This document shows, piece after piece, positions 6,920-13,688 of a DNA stretch of 15,376 nt. Made by a program: the position numbers and the translations under genes. A model generated the notes under the pieces. That model was not told where the DNA came from. It was given only the letters and a program-made list of their open reading frames with translations, and did no database searches. This stretch comes from JBHJOF01 sp050330055. GTDB lineage: Bacteria > Pseudomonadota > Alphaproteobacteria > Kiloniellales > JAKSDN01. The DNA lies in the NCBI GenBank assembly GCA_050330055.1, contig JBHJOF010000122.1, forward strand, positions 1-15,376, read 5' to 3'. Each line of letters begins with the position of its first letter. The first letter of the stretch is position 1.

Positions 6920-6921
6920 CG

Positions 6922-6989
6922 CTTCGCCCCCTTGGTCCATTGGGCGGGCTTCGGGTGGCAAGCCACCCGAAAACGCATCTTGGGCGAAG
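6922..6989. repeat. Nested inverted repeat downstream of tRNA-Val
   Basis: An outer 8-bp pair, CTTCGCCC (6922-6929) and GGGCGAAG (6982-6989), encloses an inner hairpin, TTCGGGTGGC (6950-6959) and GCCACCCGAA (6962-6971), with a minimal loop. It is 3' of the tRNA and between convergent genes, so it may end tRNA transcription, but no U tract follows on either strand. It could be a dispersed intergenic element of this genome. A separate perfect 12-bp palindrome (CCGAAGCTTCGG) follows at 6999-7010. Confidence 0.6.
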
Positions 6990-7074
6990 GCGTGTCCTCC
7001 GAAGCTTCGGCGTAGAAGGACTGGGGCATTGCCAGACGCGTCCCCCACCCTCAACTCAGCAGACTAGGCCGCAC

Positions 7075-7665
7075 CTAACCGACGCTGCGCAGCTCGAGCT
7101 TCTGCTTGCCGCGGCCGGGCAGGCGGCCGGGAGCCCGGCGTGCCCAGCGCTGGCATTCGCTATAGGCGCCGAAGATGTAACCGAAGCGCGACAGGGCGGC
7201 CTCGAGCGGCAGGAAGATATAGCGATACTGCACGCGCGCCTGTTCCGGCCCGCGGTACCAGCCTTCGCTGCCGGCCGGCGCCGCCGAAGCGATCGCCGTC
7301 TCGCAGTCGGCGGTCATCTGCTCGCGCAGGGCTTCCGGAGCGACCTCGATCAGGGTCTTGCGCACCGGCAGGCCGCCGAAGGCCGCGGCCGCCTTGGCGC
7401 CGCAGAGGATGAACACGGAGTAGCCGACCAGGATATCCTGCTTGAGCAGGAACTGGGTCGCATCCCAGGGCGGCTCCTCGCTGTAGCGGAACTCGCCGAA
7501 CAGCGGCGTTCGGCGGTTGCCTCGCAGGCGCTGCCACTGCCTCAGGGCGCGCTGCGTCGCGCGCTGTTCGCGCTCGCCGTCCAAAGGATGGAGTTCGAGG
7601 GGAAAGGCCTGCTGCTCCACTTGCGCCACTGCCGCTGCCTCCAACGTCCCCGCCGGGCTTTTCAT
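7075..7665 (-). CDS. PAS_5-like domain protein of unknown function
   Basis: This 196-residue soluble protein resembles the alphaproteobacterial PAS_5 type of stand-alone PAS-like proteins, by pattern rather than search. Supporting blocks are LRQWQRLRGNRRTPLFGEF near residue 42, then FLLKQDILVGYSVFILCGAKAA, and late in the chain YRYIFLPLEAALSRFGYIFGAY. That last block is a typical closing beta strand pair ending in GAY. No output domain (kinase, GGDEF, HTH) is attached. A Lys/Arg-rich tail closes the protein. The start at 7665 has only a weak, closely spaced AGAGG; a start slightly downstream cannot be excluded. It is transcribed toward the tRNA and divergent from the TPR gene, with a 417-nt gap between them. 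A role as a sensor is possible but not shown. Confidence 0.7.
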   Translation of the reverse strand: MKSPAGTLEAAAVAQVEQQAFPLELHPLDGEREQRATQRALRQWQRLRGNRRTPLFGEFRYSEEPPWDATQFLLKQDILVGYSVFILCGAKAAAAFGGLPVRKTLIEVAPEALREQMTADCETAIASAAPAGSEGWYRGPEQARVQYRYIFLPLEAALSRFGYIFGAYSECQRWARRAPGRLPGRGKQKLELRSVG

Positions 7666-8082
7666 CGCCTCTTGCGGTCGGCGTCCTGTGACGGGCGCCG
7701 CTGGTCACCGCACTACTGGGGGGCACCTACGGAGGTAATGGGCTGCGCAAAATGGGGCCTGCGCGAACAGCACCGAAATGCTCGACCTTGGCAAGGTAAA
7801 CCGCTCCCCCACAGCAGGTTTAGGCTCGCAAGGCATCAATCCCTACGCCGACGGAATAGCAAATTCCATTGATCAACCTGCACGACAAAGCTACTATAAT
7901 TCGCTAATCCGAACTTCGTCAACTACTAGATATATGGCGTCGCACGGGAAGCCGAACCTGCACCGGGGTGCTCTCGTGCCATAGGTCGAACGTCGAATCG
8001 GGGTGGATGCTTGCTGCCATTGCGACCCTTCGGCAGGCGGGCCTCTGGCCCTAGCGATCGGCGACGCGGATACGGGGGAACG
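7666..8082. other. Divergent intergenic region upstream of the TPR operon
   Basis: No convincing gene in 417 nt. Positions about 7840-7940 are clearly AT-richer than the surroundings and contain a perfect TATAAT (7895-7900). The nearest -35-like TTGATC (7869-7874) is 20 nt upstream of it, longer than ideal. A small inverted repeat GGAAT/ATTCC (7853-7867) lies just before. The region must hold the promoters for both the PAS_5-like gene and the TPR operon. I cannot assign them with confidence. Confidence 0.5.
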
Positions 8083-9450
8083 ATGCGCTGGCCAGCCGCC
8101 TTTCTGCTCTTCCTGCCCTGCAGTGTGCTTGCCGCCGCTGAATTGGACTCCGTCGCTGCGCTGGACGGCGCCGGTCTGCTGGACCGGGCCGAGGAGGCTC
8201 TGCTGCAGCGGTCGCCGGCGCAAGCGGTCCCGCTCTACAGCCGCGCCCTGGACAGCCCGGCTTTATCGCAGGACGATCTTGTCGCCAGCTACAACAACCG
8301 GGCGGTCGCCCTGCGCCGCCTCGGCCAGTTCGCCCGCGCCGCGGCCGACTACAACAGGGCGATCGCACTGGCGCCGGAGGACCCCGACCTGCTGTTCAAC
8401 CGGGCCCTGGCGCTGCTGCCGGACGGCCGTTTCGAGGAAGCCGCCGCCGAGCTCACCACGCTGCTCGGGGCCCAGCCGGGCGACGCCCAGGCCATCTACC
8501 TGCGCGGTATCGCCGAGCTCGGGCAGGGACAGCCGGATCGCGCGATCGAGGATCTGACCACCGCCATCGGCCTGGGCACCGGCTCGGCCGCGGCCTTCTA
8601 TGCCCGCGGGCGGGCCTACGCGACGCTGCAGCAGCACGATCTGGCGCTCGACGATTTTGAGGCCGCGCTCGCCCTCGAGCCCGACTACGGGCCGGCGCTG
8701 TTCGGTCGCGGCTATTCCCGCTCGGGGCTGGGCCAGCATGAGCTGGCCGTCGAAGACTTCACCGCCGCCATCACCCGGCTGCCGCAGGATCCGGCGCCCT
8801 ACCGCGGGCGTGCCGATGCCCATCGCCGCATGGGCCGCCACGATCTGGCGATCGCGGACTACAGCCGTGCCATCGCCATCGCCCCCAACGACAGCGCGAG
8901 CTACAGCGGCCGCGCTCAGGCGCGCCAGAGCCTCGGACAGTACGACCTGGCCATCGTCGACTTCGGCGAGGCGATCCGACTCGACCCCGGTGCCGCGCGC
9001 GCTCTCAAGGAGCGCGGCAGCCTGCGCTTCTATCTGGGCCAGTTTCCCGAGGCGGCTCGCGATTTTCAGCGTAGCCTGCGGCTAATTCCACATGACGCTT
9101 ACGCCATTCTGTGGCTTTATTTGTCTCGTCAGAGGTCGGGCCTCGACGGGCGGGGGGAGCTCGCCGAGCATGCCGGCCGGCTCGCATCGGCGCGCTGGCC
9201 CGGACCGATCGTCGCCTTGTTCCTGGGCGACGCCTCGCCGACCGAGGTGCTGGAGGCCATGCGGCACGACGATGAACGCCGCCAGCGAGAAAGGGAATGT
9301 GAGGCCTTCTTCTATCTCGGAGAATACCATCTGCTGAGGGGAGACCCGGATCTGGCCGCGCGGTTTTTCCGCAAGTCCGAACTGGCCGGCATCACCCACT
9401 TCATGGAGTATGCCGGCGCCAAAGCGGAGTTGAAGAAGCTTGCGCTCTGA
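8083..9450 (+). CDS. Exported TPR-repeat protein with NlpI-like C-terminus
   Basis: This 455-residue protein starts with a Sec-type signal peptide (MRWPAAFLLFLPCSVLAAA, likely cleaved near residues 18-20). The Cys lies in LPCS, which is not a proper lipobox, so it is probably soluble in the periplasm. Eight contiguous 34-residue TPRs run from about residue 68 to 339, with canonical spacing and a clear consensus (Y.NRA, LGQ...A, DY.RAI.L.P). Residues 340-455 resemble the C-terminal part of NlpI: AILWLYLSRQ, a VALFLGD block, then CEAFFYLGEYHLLRGDPDLA and a final helix. NlpI is an outer-membrane adaptor that brings the Prc protease to peptidoglycan endopeptidases; a similar scaffold role here is inference. 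The ATG at 8083 has GGGGGA just upstream and gives the signal peptide; an earlier in-frame ATG at 8011 would bury it. It is first gene of a probable three-gene operon. Confidence 0.85.
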   Translation: MRWPAAFLLFLPCSVLAAAELDSVAALDGAGLLDRAEEALLQRSPAQAVPLYSRALDSPALSQDDLVASYNNRAVALRRLGQFARAAADYNRAIALAPEDPDLLFNRALALLPDGRFEEAAAELTTLLGAQPGDAQAIYLRGIAELGQGQPDRAIEDLTTAIGLGTGSAAAFYARGRAYATLQQHDLALDDFEAALALEPDYGPALFGRGYSRSGLGQHELAVEDFTAAITRLPQDPAPYRGRADAHRRMGRHDLAIADYSRAIAIAPNDSASYSGRAQARQSLGQYDLAIVDFGEAIRLDPGAARALKERGSLRFYLGQFPEAARDFQRSLRLIPHDAYAILWLYLSRQRSGLDGRGELAEHAGRLASARWPGPIVALFLGDASPTEVLEAMRHDDERRQRERECEAFFYLGEYHLLRGDPDLAARFFRKSELAGITHFMEYAGAKAELKKLAL

Positions 9451-9498
9451 ACTGACGCCCCTCGCCCTTCGCAGGCCGACCAAGGCGGAATCGGCATC

Positions 9499-10839
9499 TT
9501 GGTAGATCGCTCGCACCGCCCAAAGACGGATGCTGGCGTCGTGGCTTGGCACAGCCCCGGGCAAGAGCCGGCCGACTCCGCCAAGCCCAACCCCAGTGAC
9601 CAGAACACCGGCGTCGCGCTGGAGGTGACGCCGCACGCCGAGCCGACGCGCTGGCTGCTGAACCTCAATCTCAGCTACGAGGACATGCTGCGCTCGGTGG
9701 TCGACTGGCTGTGGGAGGCCAATGCGCAGCTCGTGCTGACCCACGCCTCGCCGCTGCGCAGCGACGTTCGCATCCCGGCGCCGCTGGAGGTGGGCAACAG
9801 CCTGTCCGCGCTGGGCGACGTCGCCGAGGAGCAGCCGGCGCTGCCGCCCCTCAGGGACATCCTCGCGGCTCGACAGTCGTTTCGCGACGCACATTTCATC
9901 GTGCTCGAGCCGGACGAGCGGCAGATCGCCTGCCGGCTGACCGGCGTGCCCTTCTTCGACCGGCGCAACGGCCAGTTCCTCGGCTACCGCGGCACCGGCA
10001 GCCTGGTCGCCGCCGAGCAGGTCGAGCGGCCGCAGGCCGAAGCCGACAAGCGCCTGCTGTCCCTGCTGGAGCACGCTCTGGCACGCAAGGACCAGCTCGA
10101 ATGGGAGCTCTCCAAGGCCGGACATCGCACCTTCCAGGCGCGCCTGGAAGCCACCGCCCATGAGCTGCGCACGCCGCTCAACGCGATCATCGGCTTCGCC
10201 GAGATCATCAAGACGCAGGCGCTCGGCGACAATCTGGATCGCTACATCGACTACGGCGCCGACATCTACGAGAGCGGCGTCCACATGGTCTCGCTGGTCA
10301 ACAACCTGGTCGACCTGGCGCGCATCGAATCGAGCCGCGATCATCTCAAGCAGGAGCTGCTCGACGCGCGCAAGATCGTCGCCAGTGCCATGCGCATGCT
10401 CGAGGAGCAGGCCGGCGAGAAGGGCGTGAAGCTGGTCAACCATCTGTCGCGCCAGCTGCCGCTGTTGCGCAGCGAGCGCCAGGCCCTGAGGCAGATCTTC
10501 CTTAATCTGCTGTCGAACGGGATCAAGTACACCCGGCCCGGCGGCGCCGTCGGCGTCGAGGCGGATCCGGTGTCGGACGAGATGGTCAACATCGTCGTCT
10601 GGGACACCGGCATCGGCATCCCGCCCGAGGAGCAGGAGCGCATCTTCGAACGCAGCTACCGGATCCAGGGGGCGGCCAACGCCGGTATGCCGGGCAGCGG
10701 TCTCGGCCTCTCGATCTCGCGCGATCTGGCCCGGGCCATGGGCGGCGACATCTCCGTGATCAGCCGGCCCGGGCAGGGCGCGCGCTTCATCGTGCGCTTG
10801 CCGGCCGCCGAAGAGAGTCCGGATCAACCAGACGACTGA
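9499..10839 (+). CDS. Soluble sensor histidine kinase (HisKA/HATPase_c), orphan
   Basis: This 446-residue protein has no transmembrane segment. Residues about 50-175 look like a PAS-type sensory domain, followed by a short coiled coil. The HisKA H-box is AHELRTPLNAIIGFAEII with phospho-acceptor His221. The catalytic domain has the N-box LNLLSNGIKYTRPGG (Asn340), G1 DTGIGIPP (Asp369), F-box IFERSY and G2 GSGLGLSISRDLARAMGG. The H-box style matches the PleC/DivJ/PdhS-like kinases of alphaproteobacteria, some of which act in cell-cycle and polar signalling. No receiver domain or response regulator is in the window. The start is TTG at 9499 with AAGGCGG about 10 nt upstream. No ATG or GTG occurs between the in-frame stop of the TPR gene (9448-9450) and this codon. 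A GTG at 9541 is the alternative. It lies 48 nt after the TPR gene and 19 nt before the bitopic-protein gene, so an operon is likely. Confidence 0.93.
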   Translation: MVDRSHRPKTDAGVVAWHSPGQEPADSAKPNPSDQNTGVALEVTPHAEPTRWLLNLNLSYEDMLRSVVDWLWEANAQLVLTHASPLRSDVRIPAPLEVGNSLSALGDVAEEQPALPPLRDILAARQSFRDAHFIVLEPDERQIACRLTGVPFFDRRNGQFLGYRGTGSLVAAEQVERPQAEADKRLLSLLEHALARKDQLEWELSKAGHRTFQARLEATAHELRTPLNAIIGFAEIIKTQALGDNLDRYIDYGADIYESGVHMVSLVNNLVDLARIESSRDHLKQELLDARKIVASAMRMLEEQAGEKGVKLVNHLSRQLPLLRSERQALRQIFLNLLSNGIKYTRPGGAVGVEADPVSDEMVNIVVWDTGIGIPPEEQERIFERSYRIQGAANAGMPGSGLGLSISRDLARAMGGDISVISRPGQGARFIVRLPAAEESPDQPDD

Positions 10840-10858
10840 AGAACGAAAGCGCGAGCGG

Positions 10859-13645
10859 ATGACGAGTCATCGACCGACGCCGACAGGAAACAGCTCCCGC
10901 GAAACGCGCCGAGCCGACTGGCGGGTCGCCGGCCTCGCCCTGGCCCTTGGCCTCTGCGCCCTCGCGATCGGCTCGAACGGCACCCTGGCGCAGACCGCCG
11001 AGCCGCGACAGGACGGGGTCGGCACCAAACTGGGCATCTTCGAAGGCTTCGTCGAGGACTCCTTCGAAAGCGCAGCCGACGAGCCGATGGCGCTGCGCGG
11101 GGACGATATCGAGCGCGCCATCTGGTTCCTCGAGGATCAGGCGGCCAGCTTCGGCCAGCTCGCGGCGGGCGACACGAACAAGCACGCCAAGGCCGCCTGG
11201 CTGATCCTGGAGGAGAACTACGGCGCGGCGGCGCAGACGCTCGAGCGCCTGCGGCGTGACCGCCGCATCCGGCTGGCCGATCTCGACGACGGCGAAGCAG
11301 CGACGCTGAGCGACAGCGTGGTGCTGGTCGACGGCACGCTCGACGGCGCCTGGCCGCTGGCGCACCTGGAGCGCGTACGCCAGGTCGGCGGCGACGATTG
11401 GCCGCTGATCAGCCAGCTCTCCAGCGTCCTGCTGCAGCAGCTCGGCAGCTTCCGCACGCTCGACGACTGGACCTGGTTCAAGCGGCACCTGCGCCAGTCC
11501 GGCAGCCTGCAGGGGCCGGTCGAGGCGCTCGATCCGGCCCTGGCCGCCGAGCTGATCCACTTCGCAGCGATCAAGGACAAGTACCTGCTGGCGAAGATTC
11601 GGACGGAGAGCGCGCCGTCGCGCCAGCTCGCCGCGATCTGGCGTGGGCGCACCGAGGCGCTGGCCGGCGAGGCGGAGGACTTCGTGCTGCGCCACGCCGC
11701 TGTCGTCAGTCGCGACTCGGCCGCGCGCTTCGCCCGCGCCTGGCGCGAATACGCAGAGAGTGCCAAGCAAGCGGCAACCGCCTATGCCGGGGTCACCTTC
11801 ACGGCGCCGCCGGCGGACGCCGGGCACGAGACTGCGGCGGCGAGCCAGACGAACGGCACCCCGTCGCGCTCCGATACGCGCTGGCCGGCGCTCGGCGGCG
11901 AGATCGATGCGGTGCCCGAGCGGATCAAGAGCCACACGACACTGTCGACGGCGCGGCAGGCTGGAGACGAGACGGCAGTCGCCATCGGGTCGAGCGCATC
12001 CCAAAGCGCTGGGACCGCCGCCGCTAAATCCGCGGCGACCGAGACCGCCACGCCCGACGCCGCTCCGCCCGACGCCGTTCTGCCCCACGCCGCTCTGCCC
12101 GAGGCCGCCGACTCCGAATCCCCGGCCCCTCTGCCGGCCACTGCTGCAGCCGTCGAGACCAAAGGCGCCGCGGCGGACCCTGGCTCCACCGAAGGCTTCG
12201 CCGGGGCGCGTGAGACCGCTCCCATTCCGGAGACGGCCGAGCCCGGTACAGCCGAGACCGGCACTCCGGAGGCTGGCACCGGGGGGCCCGACGCGTCCGA
12301 TCAGCTCGCGCTTACCGAGCTGGTGCAGCGCGCGGTGGAGGACGAGCAGGCCCAGCAGTGGCGCGAGGCGCTCAACCGCGAGACCTTCCAGGCAAACGGC
12401 GTGACGGTCCCGATCCGCGATGAAACTGCGCCACAGAGCGTGCCGCCTCTGTCGACGCTCGAGTCGTCGGCCGAGCCGGCGGCCGGTGCGGCGGATGCGC
12501 CCACCGCAGCCGCGAACGGCGACGGCGGCTCCGTCGCCCCGCTGCGGCCGGGCGCCGAGGCGGCGCCCGGTGCCGGACAGCTTCGGCCCGGCCTCGCGTG
12601 GCTGCAGGAACTGGTCGAGCGCCATCGCGAGCTGATCGCTCTGCTGCCCGTTGTCGTGCTGCTGGTCCTGATCGTGCTTGTGGCCGCCTGGCTCTGGCGC
12701 ACGTCGCGCGGCCGCGCCGAGGAGCCGCTGATCCTGACCACCGCACTGGAAGACGATCCCTACGCCGAGGCCAGCCTTGCCGCCGCCGGTGCTGCGCGGC
12801 AGGGCCAGGCACCCCCTCGCTGGTCGTCCAGCGAGAGCGGCACTGCGAGCGAAGCCGGCCGGCCCGAGCCTGCCGAACGTCCCGCGTTCCACTCGGCAAC
12901 GGTCCGATCGACGACGGCAGGCGGTCCTGCGCGGCGGTCCGGCACGTTCCGTGGCGACCCGCTCGACGGCGAGGACGCGACGGGGCCGCGGCGACGCAGC
13001 GCCGCCGCTCGATCGGGCAACATGGGGACCGACACTGCCGATCCCTACGCCCAGGTTCGCAGCGAGCTGGAGCGCAGTCGTCCCGCCGCCAAGATGGCCG
13101 GCGGCGAGGACGCGAGCGATCACGGAAGGCAAGTCAGAGCAGCTCGTTCGTCTGCGATCGCCGTGATGCAAGCCGCGGCGAGGCAGCGCGGCGACGCGGC
13201 CTCACAGTCGGCGCAGCAGTCTGTGCCGCGGGTGACCCGGCCGTCCGGTGAGGGCGAGCAGGAGACGGGGCCGCAGGCGCTGATCACCGCCTGGCGCAGC
13301 GGCGATGCCCGCCATTTCGAGATGCTGTTCGAGCAGCAGACCGGGCTGACGCGGCGCGACGTGCGAGATCTGCTGCACAAGGCCAAGCCCGATGAGCTGG
13401 CCATCGCTTGCCGCGGCATCGGCGTCGACCAACTCGCTTTCGCCTCGATGGTGATCATGATCCGCCGGCGCTATCTGGGCGAGGCCGAGGTGCCGCCGCA
13501 CCAGCTTTCAAGCGCGCTCGCTGCCTTTATCTCTACCAGCCCCGACGAGGCGCGCAGCCGTCTGCAGTCTTGGAGCATCGACGCCGACTTCACGCCGGTC
13601 GAGGGCACCCGCGACCAGGGCCCCACCGCCGGCTACAGCTACTAG
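10859..13645 (+). CDS. Large bitopic membrane protein: exported helical domain, Ala/Pro-rich linker, one TM helix, cytoplasmic helical C-terminus
   Basis: This 928-residue protein is not a named family I can assign. Residues 1-45 form a signal peptide (hydrophobic AGLALALGLCALAI, possible cleavage after TLA). Residues about 46-315 are mainly helical (FLEDQAASFGQLAAG, AKAAWLILEENYGAAAQTLERL, WTWFKRHLRQSG). Residues about 316-590 are a low-complexity Ala/Pro/Glu/Thr linker. Residues 592-613 form one strong transmembrane helix (LIALLPVVVLLVLIVLVAAW) with Arg residues after it, placing the remainder in the cytoplasm. Residues about 614-800 are disordered-looking. Residues 807-915 form a compact helical domain (ALITAWRSGDARHFEMLF, LLHKAKPDELAIACRGIGV, FASMVIMIRRRYLG) that reminds me of DUF2336-type alphaproteobacterial proteins. 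The overall plan recalls FimV/HubP polar hubs, but I see no LysM motif. Third gene of the TPR-kinase operon. Ribosome site is weak (GAGCGG abutting the ATG). Confidence 0.85.
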   Translation: MTSHRPTPTGNSSRETRRADWRVAGLALALGLCALAIGSNGTLAQTAEPRQDGVGTKLGIFEGFVEDSFESAADEPMALRGDDIERAIWFLEDQAASFGQLAAGDTNKHAKAAWLILEENYGAAAQTLERLRRDRRIRLADLDDGEAATLSDSVVLVDGTLDGAWPLAHLERVRQVGGDDWPLISQLSSVLLQQLGSFRTLDDWTWFKRHLRQSGSLQGPVEALDPALAAELIHFAAIKDKYLLAKIRTESAPSRQLAAIWRGRTEALAGEAEDFVLRHAAVVSRDSAARFARAWREYAESAKQAATAYAGVTFTAPPADAGHETAAASQTNGTPSRSDTRWPALGGEIDAVPERIKSHTTLSTARQAGDETAVAIGSSASQSAGTAAAKSAATETATPDAAPPDAVLPHAALPEAADSESPAPLPATAAAVETKGAAADPGSTEGFAGARETAPIPETAEPGTAETGTPEAGTGGPDASDQLALTELVQRAVEDEQAQQWREALNRETFQANGVTVPIRDETAPQSVPPLSTLESSAEPAAGAADAPTAAANGDGGSVAPLRPGAEAAPGAGQLRPGLAWLQELVERHRELIALLPVVVLLVLIVLVAAWLWRTSRGRAEEPLILTTALEDDPYAEASLAAAGAARQGQAPPRWSSSESGTASEAGRPEPAERPAFHSATVRSTTAGGPARRSGTFRGDPLDGEDATGPRRRSAAARSGNMGTDTADPYAQVRSELERSRPAAKMAGGEDASDHGRQVRAARSSAIAVMQAAARQRGDAASQSAQQSVPRVTRPSGEGEQETGPQALITAWRSGDARHFEMLFEQQTGLTRRDVRDLLHKAKPDELAIACRGIGVDQLAFASMVIMIRRRYLGEAEVPPHQLSSALAAFISTSPDEARSRLQSWSIDADFTPVEGTRDQGPTAGYSY
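12053..12112 (+). repeat. Imperfect 15-bp tandem repeat in the linker of the bitopic protein
   Basis: Four imperfect copies of a 15-bp unit (first copy CCCGACGCCGCTCCG) run in phase with the reading frame and encode PDAAP-PDAVL-PHAAL-PEAAD. The unit length is a multiple of three, so copy-number change would keep the frame. It lies in the predicted disordered periplasmic linker. Confidence 0.7.
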
Positions 13646-13651
13646 GACGGT

Positions 13652-13667
13652 GCCTGCCGCATCAGGC
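13652..13667. terminator. Small hairpin between convergent genes, possible terminator
   Basis: GCCTG (13652-13656) and CAGGC (13663-13667) form a 5-bp stem with a 6-nt loop, extended by a G-T and a G-C pair. It sits in the 43-nt gap between the two convergent genes. No U tract follows on either strand, so this is weak. Confidence 0.25.
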
Positions 13668-13688
13668 GCGAGTGGCTATTGCGGAGGT

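Noticed and set aside
6788..7054. 88-residue minus-strand reading frame containing GLNQRPLPCEDSALPLSY
   Set aside because: This is the antisense of tRNA-Val, a well-known source of false proteins (the GLNQRPL... type).
6766..7872. 368-codon plus-strand frame across the tRNA and the PAS_5-like gene
   Set aside because: It runs through a tRNA gene and antisense to a better-supported protein.
7778..7984. 68-codon plus-strand frame in the divergent gap
   Set aside because: Composition lacks the third-position GC bias of host genes, there is no clear ribosome site and no recognisable motif.
8107..8121. Lipobox-like LPCS in the TPR signal peptide
   Set aside because: The residues before Cys (F-L-P) do not fit the lipobox, where -1 should be Gly or Ala, and an Ala-rich signal peptidase I site follows.
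9082..10827. 581-codon minus-strand open frame
   Set aside because: Antisense to the TPR end and the histidine kinase, whose catalytic motifs establish the plus-strand frame.
10787..13171. 794-codon minus-strand open frame
   Set aside because: Antisense to the bitopic-protein gene. It is Arg/Gly/Ala-rich with no domain, whereas the plus frame has a signal peptide, a TM helix and a coherent C-terminal domain.
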